Source: Eublepharis macularius
Taxonomy: Eukaryota; Chordata; Lepidosauria; Squamata; Eublepharidae
Assembly: GCF_028583425.1 (NCBI RefSeq)
Contig: NC_072790.1
Location: 62,892,052 to 62,956,051 of the forward strand
Length of the DNA stretch: 64,000 bases
Direction of reading: 5' to 3'
In this document: positions 13,001 through 23,670 of the stretch, piece after piece
How the letters are laid out: every line of letters begins with the position of its first letter
Numbering within the stretch: position 1 is the first letter of the stretch
Position numbers and translations under genes: made by a program
The notes under the pieces: generated by a model
What the model was told of the DNA's origin: nothing
The model's database searches: none
What the model saw: only the letters and a program-made list of their open reading frames with translations

Positions 13001-16000
13001 CTATTAATTGCAGGAGTGATTTTGAGTATATTGTGTATTTATGCTGTAATTAATTGAAACTCTTTTTGGAACCTCACAGATGGCAGAAATTAAAATAAGT
13101 TTGCTAGGGTAATGTTAGCTGCAGCAATTTACAACTCTTTCTCAAGTATTGGGTACAGTTTCAGTTTTTCTTACAGAAAACTATGACATTTGTACTGTGA
13201 TATTCCAAATAGTACAATTGTATATGCTGAGTTATAAACAATGTGTTTTATGTTGTTAAATCAGTAAAAGAAGTTTAGATTTGAAAGTAAGCATAGCCAG
13301 TTTTTTTCATGGCTTCCACATTTTCAGAAATTTTAACATTGCTAGGAAGGGCCCATATAATTGCATTTTAATTGTTTTTATTTATAGTCTGGTTTTCTTA
13401 CTGATCCTCCATTTAAAAACAAACCTGTATATAGAAAATTAGCATGTTGAGAAGAATGCTAAACAGAATTTTTTTTCATTACATTAGTTTTCCAAATAAA
13501 TGAATTAAGCTCTTAAGGAAATCAGAAGACCGTGTAGAAGGAACTAGGCTGGAGTGTCATGATCCTTATAAGTCATTCTTGTCAGAGGGAAGGCAGGGAA
13601 AAATCTTCATCCTTCAGTGTCTTATGCTGATTACAGCAGCAGCACAGCAACCTTTATTGGCATAAATCTATGCTGATTGGGTATAGGATTTAATTCTTTG
13701 TTTAGGTCATACTAAAGGCTTTGTACATCCATTATTTAATAAAATGTCAGGCTTTTTTCTTTAAAGAATTTTCACCATAACAAATTGCCTTTAAGCTTTT
13801 CAGGAGCTCCAAAGTTTGCCATGAAGGTGAAGAATGCTGTTGTATCAACACGAAATCAGTCAGTTGAATGATTCTAAGATAAATTCCAAAAAATAATTAA
13901 TTTTGATAACAATTACTTAAAACTGGCTTGGGGGTGTAATAGATAATAACTTTGTTGTTGTTGTTGTTGTTGTTGTAGTGCTGCCTATGGAGGTGCTGAT
14001 GTATATTTTTCGATGGGTGGTTTCCAGTGACCTGGACCTGCGGTCTTTAGAGCAGTTATCTTTGGTCTGCAGAGGTTTCTATATTTGTGCCAGGTAAAAT
14101 AAATCTGCATCACGCAAGGCACTTTCTTGTGTTGATACTGATCTGAAATAAATAGTGCAGAGAGAGTGGATGCATGATTCTTTCATTAATGTACAATGGA
14201 CAGTCTTAAATACTTTAACACTGTGATTCTGTTAGTTTCTGAGGCTGGTTCTATATATGCTGGAAAATGTGGTACAACTGAGCACTAGAATTTTGAAGAT
14301 TTTTAACATGAATGAGCATTCAAAATTACATTCTCCATATACCATGTACATTCTGCCACCTCATTCTTCTACATGTGGAGGCCAGGCATGAGTCATAGTC
14401 TACTGACAGGAAGAAGTGTAATATGCAGGATGTTATTGACACTGATGATAAGAGTTATCACCATTGTTAAAAGACATTTGGGAAGTTTATGTCAGTGTAG
14501 TTTTCCTCATTCTTTGGGATAGTCTATGAGGATAATGGGTTGAGAGAAAATCTGGAATGCTGTGGTCAGTGAGAGTAATGTTTTTGTAACTGAGGGAAGA
14601 ATACAACTCTTATTTCAACAAGTAACATGTCATTCATGAGTGGCATCTTCTCTCTCTGTACTCAGTTATTTTATTGCCTCTGTTGTCAATATTCTTGTGT
14701 GCCTTGGTAATAAGGTTGAGGTTTGTGCTTTCAGGTTATACTTCTTTTCTTTCCCTAAGGGACCCTGAAATCTGGCGTCAGGCTTGCTTGAAGGTTTGGG
14801 GCAGAAGTTGTAACAAAATGGTTCCTTATACCTCATGGAGGGAAATGTTTTTGGAAAGGCCTAGAGTTCGATTTGATGGTAAGGCAAACTATTTTGAAAC
14901 TAGACTATTTGAATTAGCAAAAAAAAGATAGAACCTTGGTTCATTATAATATTTCAAATTTCAGGAATATTTTTAGTCATGAATATACTCAGGGTAACAC
15001 GAAATGGTTATGGCCATGAGAATATAGTGAAAGACTGACATTTTGCTTTCATGCCCCTAGAATAGTTATCTTCTGTGCCCCCCCCCCCCCGGACTTACCT
15101 TTAATCCTAAACTGCACCATGGGATCCACTTTAGAGCTTTTACAGAATATGCTGGGTTTTTTTCTGTTTAGGGTGACTAGATGCTAAGATAGATAGAGAT
15201 CTTATTTCTAGAAGGTTGTACCAATTTCCACTAGTCCTGTCCCTTAAGACTTGAGAAAGCCCCCCCAAATGATGTGTGGGACTTAATACCAGAGAGGACC
15301 ACTACATTAAAAGCCCTGCCAAATAAGACTACCATGTAAAGTAATTGTATAGAAAAGGATGGAGATCATTGTGTAATTTTGTTTTAGAAACTCTACTAGT
15401 TTGTAAGTTTTCAATGAATTGATGTAAAGTGCCAGTGAGAAAATTCTCACTTGATAAATCTAGTATTGGAACTCAAGAGGATCACAGAACATGAATTTAT
15501 GGATGAGTTGTTCACTGTATTTAATAGGTGTGTATATCAGCAAGACAACATACATACGTCAAGGAGAACAGTCTCTAGATGGCTTCTATAGAGCATGGCA
15601 TCAAGTGGAATATTACAGGTACAACCATGTAAAATGAGCGAGTTAATTATTCCTCCCTCTTCCTATGTAGACCCAAATGCCATAAACGGGTGCATTTGAA
15701 TGATTGCAAGCTTACCAGGATTTGCATGAAAAAATATAAGCATAATTACAGAAATGGTTCCATAATGATACTATTAAGTTCCGCAAACAAGATCTAAGAT
15801 CAACAGTTTAATTGAGCTTCTGTAATTCTTAAATTGTAGACATGTAGAGCTGTTCTAGAGTATGTAATACAAAGCTAGAGATGAAGTTCCTTTTGGATCA
15901 GCCTGACATCCTGGTCTTAAATATTCTTGCTGATATGCCTGCTTGCATTATGATGATAGTTCCAGCGACACTTGTATTTCATCTGCTGCTGATTTGCCAC

Positions 16001-19000
16001 ATTCTGTTGCCAAGATCCAGGTGTTTCATGGGGATCTTCTGATTCCTTCAGAATCCCCTTTCTGATCTCAGCTGCCCTGTCACTCTTGAAAACTGTGCCT
16101 TTGTGAGCAGGTTCCAAAACAGCAGAAAAAGCTGTGCGTAAAACAAATCAGGCATAGCAGTGCTTATACCGAGCCACATGCACAGGGCTCACTGGGTTCC
16201 TGCCCTTTTCTTCTGATACACTGTTAAATGTTTCTTGGAATATTTTGATTGATTAATAAAGTAAATAAGATAAGTATCTGTTTTCAAGTAGATAGATGTA
16301 AAGAATATCTAGAAGTGGGTTGATGTTGGCTTTATGCACCATTATGTTGGTGAATAAGGAGGAAATCTATGGAAGAACCTGTTTCCAAGGTTAACACTAT
16401 TTAACTTTATAGGTACCTGAGATTCTTCCCAGATGGCCAAGTAATGATGTTAACAACTCCAGAAGAACCTCAGTCTATTGTTCCTCGTTTACGAACTAAA
16501 AACACAAGGTGTGTAAAATTTGCACATGTTGTAAAAACAGCCTCCCAAAAGTATATACCACACTATACCATCAGTAGTCACAGTTTCCAAGGATAAACTA
16601 AAATACATATTAATCAGGTAGTCTGAATGTTGCAGCCGCAATATGTACTTCTGTGTCTGGAAGAAATACCTTTTAACTGTCTTCCTTTTAAACTATAGAA
16701 CTGATGCAATCCTGCTTGGCCATTATCGCCTTTCCCAGGATACAGACAATCAAACCAAAGTATTTGCTGTAATGACAAAGAAGAAGGAAGAGGTATGTAC
16801 AAATGAGACATTAATACAGCAAGGAAACAATGAATTATTTGAATGAAAAGTGTATCTTCTGACTCTCACATTCAGCTGATTTTCTTAAAGTACTTCTTAA
16901 AAAGCATGCACATTGCTTTTTAAATTTCTCTTAATTTAAAAAGAGTGTTTGGTATGATGGCTGCTTAAAGGGAAACTGCCTTTTGATGTACTTGACTTCA
17001 TTTGTCAACTGCTTTTCAGATGCAGTAGGAAGTTAATAAACCATTTAAAGACTCCTTGGAGAAGTTACATGAAAAAATATTCCACTATATGGTCAGAAGA
17101 TAATGGCTTCTGTGATTTCCTATGGATCAGAACTTGCAATTTTTACTTCTCTGCTTCCAGAGTGATACCCTGAACTAGAGAATCAGTGATTGAGAGTGGG
17201 GGAGGGGAAGAGATCAAGGGATAGGAAGCAAGTAGAGGCAGTGGGGAGAAGTTTGCCATGTCTTCATTCCCCCCCCATACACACCTGTGTACAATTGTTG
17301 CAGGTCCCACTTGCAGTTTCTTAGTACAAATTTTGTATTATAAATATGTTTCTATATTTCTTTTTAATACAAACTACAGATGAAAGCATATCCATTTTCC
17401 TGTAAAATAAGCGCTTTACTCACACTGAGTGGGTGCTGATTTTCAACCCAGATAGTCCTTTGATAATCTAATTTTCAAGTCAAGCCATCATATGGTGACT
17501 GGCTTAGAACCTGTAATATTTTATACACATGAAAATACATGGACTGTGTAATCATTATCCATTCGAATTCTTACACCAGTTTAGAAATCATTTCTGCAGC
17601 TGCATATTCTTGACAGCTTTTTTCTGGTTCTTGTATAGAAACCAATTGATTACCATAAGTACAGATATTTCTGCCGCGTCCCAGTGCAAGAAACTGATCA
17701 CAGCTTTCATGTAGGGCTACAGCTGTGTTCCAGTGGACGCCAGAGATTCAACAAACTCGTTTGGATTCATCACTCTTGTCACATTACTTACAAGTAAGTT
17801 TAAAGGGGAAGAGACAGAGTACTGTTTGGTCAGGTAAATAAGAAATCTAAGACTATTTTCTGTTGACCCCATTGCAGTCCCACAGACCACTTTGGATTGA
17901 TCCCATATGCTTGTCCCTCTCAGCTGTCTAGACAAACCATATTAAGTGAAGGGGCTGCATTTACTGATGTGGGCTCCATGATTTCAGGAATCCCTGGATG
18001 GTGGATGAAGAAGCTTCCCGTCCCAGCTTGTTCTCTCAGTAGTTGCCGCTTGTGAAACTTTTTTCCGTATGTGATTGTCCTTCAGTGGATTGAGGGTGAA
18101 TGTGTGTAAAACTAAATGTTGTTCCTAAGAATCATCCATCTTCTCAACTGTGGGGAAAAAAAAGAAGCTTATTTTTATACTTTCAGTTATCTGGGTTTGT
18201 GGATAACATTTAACTTTGTTTTAGTTGAAATTGAAAAGTTGGTTGAAGTGTATGAAAGGGATGCGTTCTGTTCTAAATCCTAACAGCATATTGGTGTAAA
18301 ACAATTGTTATTTGGCAGTAATTTTCTTTTACTATTAAGATACTGCATGGCTAGTGAATGTGACCCATCGTATATCAAACAGTAGTATTTCCCATGGAAT
18401 CCTGAGAATCGTGGTGTTCATTTAAAATACAGATAATATTTCATACACACAACTTCAGAAAAAAGAAATGAGTATGCATGGTTTGCTTCTGTTCAGTTCT
18501 CAGAAACCTAGAGAGGATTGTATTCCGTGGGACATGGGTATTAAAAACTTGAGAGCTGTGTTGCTGGATCAGACCCAGTCTAGTCCAGCAGCCTGCTTTC
18601 AACACTGGCCAGCCAGACACCTCACAGGACTCACATGCAGGGTATGAAGATGACCATTGATCCTGCTGCTTACTTTTGCCAGTAGGAGTACTTCAAGGTT
18701 CATGGGTTGTGATTATGGTTTTATTTAATGGTTAATTGTTGACAGTAGGCATACCCTTCATGATGATTTACCTCCTTTAAAACATATAGATTATGAATTT
18801 CCTAAGTTAAATAATGTGTTGTGCATATATATTTTATCTGTTATTTAGGGCCCATGGATGACCTCTCAAATTTTCTAGTATTGGAGCAAGAGTGAATTTT
18901 TCTCCATTGACTTTCTTTCCCAACTGCACATGATTTTATAGGGCTTTTAAACATTCTCTCTTTACTTGCCTGTTTGTAATTGAAAAAGCTCCAGACTTTT

Positions 19001-20984
19001 CAGCCTTTCTTATAGGGCTGGTGCTGTAACCCAGCACCATTTTAAACTAATCTTTTTGAATATTTTCCAGTTATGTGATTGTCTTTTCAAAGGGAAAATT
19101 TGAAGGTTAAATCTCTGTTCTCAACACATCTTTATAGTTTGCTGCATCTAAAAACCTAATGGCCTCACGGGTTGGCTCCTGTGGAAGAGTTTCTATCCAC
19201 GGAGTATATCTTCCTCACTTTGCCCCTTCTGCTGCACCCCTTCCCCCTCCCACCAGTGTTGCTCCTTAGAGACAAGGGAACTCAAGGGATGGCATAAAGG
19301 GGGAGTCAGAGGTTTGCCATGGGGGGTGGAGTTTGTGAAAATCGCCTTTGCCTTCAGACCATTGAAATCCTCCATGAGATGCAACCCGCTGTCTGCAAAT
19401 TCCTTCTTTAAAATATGAAGTGGGAACTCTTAATTTTACCAATGAATAAAAATTTGCCAACAAAATAAGGCTTGTGAATTTAAGAAGCAGATAATTATTT
19501 GCATAATACATGCCAACTATGGAATGTGATTTTTTTAGCCTTCAATTCTAGTCCCTAGGCCTGTGAGAACATTAAAGTGTGAGAGGTCATTGTATTATTT
19601 AGTGTTGCAGAAGTAAATACAAGCATTTACACAGTTGGAACAACAGAGAATATGCTAGAACTAGAGTTGAGAGCACCAGCATCAAGTTCTGGGCATGCTG
19701 GACAACTGTGGTTCCTTATAATTAAATGAGGCCACTGTTGAAGACTGCTCTTTTTTGCTCTATTTTTTTCCTTAGACCCTCTATTACTCAGCATGGGGAA
19801 AAATCTGTTTGAAAGATAATCAGTATTTGCAATTTATATAAATTGTGCAAATTAACAACTTTGCACAAACTCTCTCATTGTGCATGATTCTATATATTCA
19901 CTATTTTTGAGTAATTTATTCTGCTTCTCCTAATCATTGGGCTGTATAGGGCACAGAAGCCCCACCATTGACAACTGGAATTCTTATTCAGAAATTTCTC
20001 TGGCTTCTGGGGTTTTACCAGTTTGATGTATGCTGCACACAATTTCAAGCATAGCTTTGCAACCATAACCTTTAGAATCTTTAAAAAAATGAAATCTAAG
20101 ATTTTCAGGGAACTGAAATCTTAACTGAGTACTGCATTCTGCACTGTCTGCAGAATCACAGCATGATAAAGTCTTGTTGATAAGCAACTGATAAGTTTTC
20201 CTTGGCTCTAGGAGCCAGCCCCAACATTTAGAAGCCAGACTTATTTTACAGTCTTCAAGGTTTTATATTTTGATGATCATATTTTTAAATCATTGCTACA
20301 ACAAACCCTAAATCTACACTCATAGTTTCTTGTAATGTTATTAAAACTATTACAAAATGGTTGTAATATATGGGGTAGCCCTGGTTGTCATCACCACAAC
20401 TGAAAGCTAATCTCTAAGCTTAACCTAAAGACCCCTTCCTCGATTTCATTATTGCTTTAAAAAGCTCAATTTCATTCAGTATTGGATCCATTAAAGAAAG
20501 GAACTGGCTAAGAAGTTCATTTGCCACCACTGAATAGTGTAAAGTTAACAATTACAAGAACTTCATGCAGATGCATTTTTATGCCACATGTCAAAACACA
20601 TTCTGATGCAAAATGATCAGAAAGCTTTGTACTCCTCCTGAGGATTGTAGAGACAAGCTACAATAAAATCACTGCTGAAAATCCTAGTCACCACAACGAA
20701 TGTATAGCCATAGCAGCCTAGCATCTGGAATTTGTTAAATCCTCTCCTACGCTCTTAAGCGCAAATAATAGGTTGACAAAGATAGGGAGAGGTGAGACCT
20801 TAACATGTAGTTCAGTACTTTGCACAATCAAGACGTTGAGCAAGCCTAATACATTTTTGTAACATTTTCTTGCAGGTCTAGTGGTGAGACTGCAATCTCT
20901 TCTTTTGACATTGACAAGATGTACACCCCTTTGTTCTTTGCACGGGTGAAGAGCTTTACTGCATTTTCAGAAAAGCCTCTCTAA
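873..20984 (+). CDS. FBXO9: F-box only protein 9, 11 exons, 5' end outside window
   Basis: FBXO9 is the substrate-recognition subunit of an SCF (SKP1-CUL1-F-box) ubiquitin ligase; known targets of the human protein are TEL2 and TTI1. Coding exons seen: 873-1027, 2435-2492, 8108-8207, 9720-9850, 13979-14093, 14760-14878, 15528-15618, 16413-16508, 16699-16792, 17639-17793 and 20876-20984. They join in frame into 406 codons plus TAA; human FBXO9 is about 447 residues, so about 40 N-terminal residues lie to the left. A TPR-like helix pair spans exons 2-3 ([17 protein letters not shown], then [13 protein letters not shown]), the F-box is in exons 5-6 ([32 protein letters not shown]), and the conserved C-terminal domain follows, ending in [10 protein letters not shown]. 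No frame is broken. Assigned by recalled similarity to the human protein; very sure. Confidence 0.97.
1298..1387. repeat. 90-bp near-perfect palindromic MITE
   Basis: Two 44-base arms (ACAGTGCAATCCTATGGAG... and its complement ending ATAGGATTGCGCTGT) surround a two-base centre at CATTGAAGTCAATG. About two mismatches are visible between the arms. It lies in an FBXO9 intron. Similar sequences are widespread in lizard genomes as far as I recall. Confidence 0.8.
2128..2299. mobile_element. MITE with GGTTGCCAACAG ends
   Basis: The left end GGTTGCCAACAGCTGG mirrors the right end CTGTTGGCAACCCT. The interior is not coding. A target duplication is not clear. The region 5368-5560 starts similarly (TTTTGCCAACAGG...GTCCTGCCCCTTTAA) and may be a worn relative. 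Confidence 0.55.
2435..2492 (+). CDS. FBXO9: FBXO9 exon 2 of window
   Basis: Acceptor TATGCAG, donor GTAATC. It reads [19 protein letters not shown] plus one base of the next codon, the first helix of the TPR-like motif. Confidence 0.95.
2779..2880 (+). repeat. SINE 3' part (reptile tRNA-SINE)
   Basis: The segment CCTACCTCACAGGGTTGTTG followed by GAGGGCAAATAAA is the middle/3' part of the common squamate tRNA-derived SINE; the tRNA head is missing. Confidence 0.5.
4108..4192 (-). repeat. tRNA-SINE fragment
   Basis: Contains TATACTGAGTCAGACTATTG then GGTCCATCTAGCTCAGTATT, the 3' portion of the SINE seen more completely at 34664-34862. The tRNA part is lost. Confidence 0.6.
4772..4918 (-). 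repeat. Worn tRNA-derived SINE
   Basis: On the - strand the head reads as a tRNA-like promoter: GTGGTTAGAGTGCT and GGTTCAAATCCC (B-box like), followed by TCTACAATCTTGGGCCAGTC and the CACAGGGTTGTTATAAG block. Typical of squamate SINEs. Confidence 0.65.
7606..7686. repeat. Short palindromic repeat, relative of 1298-1387
   Basis: GTGCAGTCCTTAGCAGAGTT on the left is mirrored by AACTGCTTAGGATTGCC on the right around CCATTGAAGTCCATGG. Arms are less regular than in the copy at 1298. Confidence 0.6.
8108..8207 (+). CDS. FBXO9: FBXO9 exon 3 of window
   Basis: Acceptor TTTTTAG, donor GTAAGT. It reads [19 protein letters not shown] and on to [10 protein letters not shown], ending two bases into a Tyr codon that is completed by the next exon. 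Confidence 0.96.
8208..9719 (+). other. FBXO9 intron
   Basis: AT-rich intron. It contains a 30-base hairpin at about 9167-9197 (AGGTGGGAAGAG mirrored by CTTTCCCACCT) and a worn repeat with TAAGTCCCGCTATATTCAGTG at about 9405-9520. No gene seen. Confidence 0.55.
9720..9850 (+). CDS. FBXO9: FBXO9 exon 4 of window, GC donor
   Basis: Acceptor TTTCTCTAG. It reads [20 protein letters not shown] and on to QTHIS plus one base. The following intron begins CAG|GCAAGA, so the donor is GC instead of GT; no GT nearby keeps the frame. The next exon supplies TG to complete a Val codon. Confidence 0.95.
10957..11734. mobile_element. 778-bp non-autonomous hAT element (TAGAGATGGGC ends)
   Basis: Terminal inverted repeats TAGAGATGGACATGAACCG and CGGTTCGTGCCCATCTCTA (17 of 19 match) are flanked by the perfect 8-bp duplication GTTGTTAG (10949-10956 and 11735-11742). 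An 8-bp duplication with TAG-type ends points to the hAT superfamily. There is no transposase; open frames inside are by-products of internal repeats built around AAATGGCCATTTAAA. Confidence 0.9.
11843..12860. repeat. Unclassified GC-richer repeat block in FBXO9 intron
   Basis: It contains two imperfect tandem copies about 137 bases apart (near 12165 and 12302) sharing CTGAAxGCCAxGGGCTTGGA and GGAAGAACTxGAAGxCxTGG. Composition differs from the AT-rich intron around it. It could be part of an old LTR element or other transposon; I do not recognise it. Confidence 0.35.
13952..13975 (+). repeat. (TTG)8 microsatellite forming the 3' splice site tract
   Basis: Eight TTG units run up to TAG, the acceptor of the F-box exon, and take the place of the usual pyrimidine tract. 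Confidence 0.9.
13979..14093 (+). CDS. FBXO9: FBXO9 exon 5 of window (F-box, first part)
   Basis: The acceptor is TTGTAG directly after a (TTG)8 microsatellite; the donor is GTAAAA. It reads [17 protein letters not shown] and on to [12 protein letters not shown], the SKP1-binding F-box helices, and ends with two bases of Arg. Confidence 0.97.
14760..14878 (+). CDS. FBXO9: FBXO9 exon 6 of window (F-box end)
   Basis: Acceptor TTCCCTAAG, donor GTAAGG. It reads [20 protein letters not shown] and on to [14 protein letters not shown] plus one base. The DPEIWR segment closes the F-box. Confidence 0.97.
15528..15618 (+). CDS. FBXO9: FBXO9 exon 7 of window
   Basis: Acceptor TTAATAG, donor GTACAA. 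It completes a Gly codon and reads [20 protein letters not shown] and on to WHQVEYY, in the C-terminal substrate-side domain. Confidence 0.96.
16413..16508 (+). CDS. FBXO9: FBXO9 exon 8 of window
   Basis: Acceptor TTTATAG, donor GTGTGT. It reads [20 protein letters not shown] and on to PRLRTKNT, with split Arg codons at both ends. Confidence 0.96.
16699..16792 (+). CDS. FBXO9: FBXO9 exon 9 of window
   Basis: Acceptor AACTATAG, donor GTATGT. It reads [20 protein letters not shown] and on to VMTKKKEE. Confidence 0.96.
17639..17793 (+). CDS. FBXO9: FBXO9 exon 10 of window
   Basis: Acceptor TTGTATAG, donor GTAAGT. It reads [20 protein letters not shown] and on to [14 protein letters not shown], ending in two bases of Lys. 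Some - strand open frames over this stretch are its shadows. Confidence 0.95.
20876..20984 (+). CDS. FBXO9: FBXO9 last coding exon
   Basis: Acceptor TTCTTGCAG. It reads [20 protein letters not shown] and on to [10 protein letters not shown], then TAA at 20982-20984. The last residues match the C-terminus I recall for vertebrate FBXO9. Confidence 0.97.
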
Positions 20985-21052
20985 GGAGTTCACATCTCTT
21001 CTCTTACTCTTGCATGAAGAAATTACAGCAAACAACCCTTAAGTTATAAATG

Positions 21053-21078
21053 TGTATATATATATATATATATATATG
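21053..21078. repeat. (TA)n microsatellite in FBXO9 3' UTR
   Basis: An uninterrupted TA run of about 13 units starts roughly 70 bases after the stop codon. Confidence 0.9.
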
Positions 21079-22038
21079 AATTTTATTTTAAAATGGGGGA
21101 TCTTTTTGGAAGAATATATACTGGAAATACATTTGATTTGGGGTGGCTGGGTTATTTTATTGGTTTGAAGTCAAGTTTACATGTTATTTTAACTTGTTTA
21201 TGTTGTGAAAAGACTTTGATAACAAAGAGGCATTTTTACTGTGTCAGTTTATGAGAAGATTTATAAGCTGTTCTCTCTCCAGCGTAAGGCTTCATCTGCC
21301 TATGCACCTTAAGTTCAGGAAACATTATAAACCTACTGCTGTACATAAGACATAGAATGCGTGCTTTGCAGGGAGAGGCTCAAAATGTGAAGAATTTGTC
21401 CTACATCTGTGTGTGGCCTACAGGAATGGAAAATAAATGTTTACTTTGAGTACCTGTACTTGGGTTGCCTTTCAAGAAGTGAAAGACTTCGGTGTAATCT
21501 GCAGCCTTATGAAAAATTAACCAAGGACAAAGAAAGCTTGAAGACGTTGGAAGTTCCTCAGATACCACCATTGATTTGGGAATTGTTTCAAATAATCGCC
21601 CAAATGGTAGGTTTTACGTCTTAGAGGATGGAAGATAAAAAGAGTGGTAAGAGAAGGCCGGCTGCATTTGGAAAATGGCTGCCTTTCTCTGTTTCTTGAA
21701 TCTGAAAAAGGACATCTAGAGAAAGGCAGCAACTCCTGGATGGTGTCACAAGGAAGATGTCATGCTGCAACACTACAGACCACTGAACTTAAATGTGCGA
21801 TTGAATTGAGTTATGCAAATGAGAATAGGGCTGTACTCAAGTATGTTTGTCTTTTGTTTAACTCTTCTCCTAACTGTTAAGAATACTGCAAGCCCCCTGG
21901 GTGTTTCATCACTAATTGCTTTCTTGGACTCCTACAGATGTTCAGGTACCGTGTGCTGCTTCTCCTGCGTATGTACCTTGGGAGTTGGATGCAAGTGCTG
22001 TATGATGCTTATCATAAATATGTACTTTCAATCATAAA

Positions 22039-22044
22039 AATAAA
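22039..22044 (+). terminator. Distal FBXO9 polyadenylation signal
   Basis: AATAAA hexamer followed within 30 bases by a T- and GT-rich segment. It is the likeliest main poly(A) site; the proximal hexamer at 21432-21437 could give a shorter 3' UTR. Confidence 0.5.
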
Positions 22045-22064
22045 CATTTCTAAATGTTTTTCTT

Positions 22065-22848
22065 CTGTCATGTTGTGTAAGCTTGCTTTCTTTATAATTC
22101 AACCTTTTTAAAATTATGACTTGCTTATTACTTTGTTTCATGCTTCTAAGCATTTCAGGATAATTATCTCATTTGGTTATCCCATTTTATGTGCATGGCC
22201 CATGTTAGGCAGAAAAAAAATGACTTGGTCAAGTTCAGCCTGAGCTTCAGTTTGGGGATTTGAACCCAGAAGTTTCTGGTTCTTGTCTAACATTCCTACC
22301 CACTACGGCATTTTGGCTGTTTAAAGAAAAAGACGTATATATGACACACTATATACAAATCATCTTAAAAACACTTGAGGCTGTATCTTAAAAAACCTAG
22401 ACAATAGAATAATAGTTACTGTTTCCACAATATAAAGCCTTGGATACTTGCTAAGCACTTCTGAAACAGCAATCCTTAAATGCACAATTCCTAAAGTTTT
22501 GTTGTTATGGTCTGCTCTTGAAATCAGTTACTGTGATTTATTTTAGCACCCTGCACACTAGCTAGGATTTTTAAAAATTGAGTACTAGGTTATAAACAGC
22601 TTTTGAAACATGCCTAAGTTTTGTGTTTTATGGATTGCTGCTTTTTGAGAATCTCAAGACCAAAATCCCTTTGCACACACATTATATCCAATAATAAGGC
22701 TGTCTATTGCTGAGATTTAGTACTATTCTGAACTTGGTTTCTAAAATTGTAAGATCCAGTTAAATGACAGAAAATATAGGTCACCCAAGATTTACTAGCA
22801 TGCTCTTATTTAGGAAAACCATATAAATATTACACATTTATAACACCA
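22065..22848. other. FBXO9-GCM1 intergenic, left edge
   Basis: AT-rich. It includes a worn SINE at about 22183-22318 (- strand, with a GGTTCAAATCCCC-like box) and otherwise nothing recognised. Confidence 0.5.
22183..22318 (-). repeat. Worn tRNA-derived SINE
   Basis: On the + strand GGGGATTTGAACCCAGAAGT and CCTACCCACTACGGCA are the mirrored B and A boxes; TGACTTGGTCAAGTTC is the middle block. Old and diverged. Confidence 0.55.
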
Positions 22849-22860
22849 CTAGCTTGATAC

Positions 22861-22876
22861 CCGTGCTTCGCTACGG
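22861..22876 (-). other. Helitron 3' hairpin
   Basis: A six-base-pair stem with one bulged base and a GAA loop, eight bases from the CTAG terminus; such hairpins act as rolling-circle termination signals. Confidence 0.75.
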
Positions 22877-23423
22877 TATTTACGTTAAATCCAGTTATAA
22901 TACTCATGGGTATGTAAAAAAAAAATTGTGGGTTTTTTTTAGTCAGTTTTGTAGTATAAAAGCATAGTGCCCAGTTGTTCCTAATGTAGTTCAACCTCTC
23001 AGTCTCTATTTTGGCATATATGTCAATCAAAAATTGACTGAAGAGGGAGCAGAAGTACACTAGATGGTTGATCTCCCCTTGCCTGACCATGATGCGGTAG
23101 GAGTAGAATTCTGCTGCGGAGAGGCAATATGGTATTGGGGTTGCGCTGAGGCAGGGTAGTGGAGCACTCATCCTCGCCATGGCAGAACAGGAAAGTACTG
23201 CAGGGCATTGTACAACTGGATCTCGCTGATGTGCCACAGTGTCTTGCTGCGGCTGTGCAGCATGATATCTCACTGCTCAAAGTGCTGACCAACAATCACC
23301 AGAACCACCTCGTGCTGTTGGTGCGTTGAAATGACCTACATGAGCGTCCGCGTGATTTTTATCTGCATAGATGACTTAGAATTTCTTGCAGGTTGGAGGT
23401 ACCATGTCCAGGGTGGTCTTCAG

Positions 23424-23670
23424 AGCCAGTTTGGTGTAGCGGTTAAGAGTGCGAGCCTCTAATCTGGAGAACCGGTTTGATTCCCCACTCTTCCACTTGA
23501 AGCTAGCTGGGTGACCTTGGGCAAGTCACAGTTTTCTGGAGCTCTCTCAGCCCCACCCACCTCACAGGTTGTTTTGTTGTGGGGATAATAATAACATACT
23601 TTGTAAAACCACTGAGTGGCCACTAAGTTGTCCTGAAGGGCGGTATATAAATCAAATGTTGATGTTATTT
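23424..23670 (+). mobile_element. tRNA-derived SINE inserted in the Helitron
   Basis: The head AGCCAGTTTGGTGTAGCGGT is tRNA-like, the B box reads GGTTTGATTCCCC, then comes GGTGACCTTGGGCAAGTCAC, and the tail is GGGCGGTATATAAATCAAAT. Same family as 56127-56373 and 57292-57550. It splits the Helitron reading frame after DINSYI. Confidence 0.85.

Larger units (their letters stand above)
9851..13978 (+). other. GC-AG FBXO9 intron with repeats
   Basis: Begins with a GC donor and ends at a TTG-repeat acceptor. It holds a C14 tract (about 10056-10069), a repeat-like block at 10640-10956, a hAT element (10957-11734) and a richer-GC block with internal repeats (about 11843-12860). No host exon seen. 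Confidence 0.6.
14094..20875 (+). other. Remaining FBXO9 introns
   Basis: Introns 14094-14759, 14879-15527, 15619-16412, 16509-16698, 16793-17638 and 17794-20875. All have GT-AG borders. Apart from a C-tract near 15080, a repeat-like piece with GTTGCTGGATCAGACCCAG (about 18548-18640) and ordinary AT-rich sequence I see nothing; the short open frame at 15917-16117 (-) matches no protein I know. Confidence 0.5.
20985..22064 (+). other. FBXO9: FBXO9 3' untranslated region
   Basis: The stretch follows the FBXO9 stop codon and has no further conserved exon. Two AATAAA signals are visible, at 21432-21437 and 22039-22044; the second is followed by a T/GT-rich stretch (TTTTTCTTCTGTCATGTTGTG) typical of a cleavage region. 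The end at about 22064 is inferred from the distal signal. It contains a TA-dinucleotide microsatellite. Confidence 0.6.

Noticed and set aside
15917..16117. Small - strand open frame in an FBXO9 intron
   Set aside because: Charged and protein-like at first sight, but no family recognised and no supporting signals.
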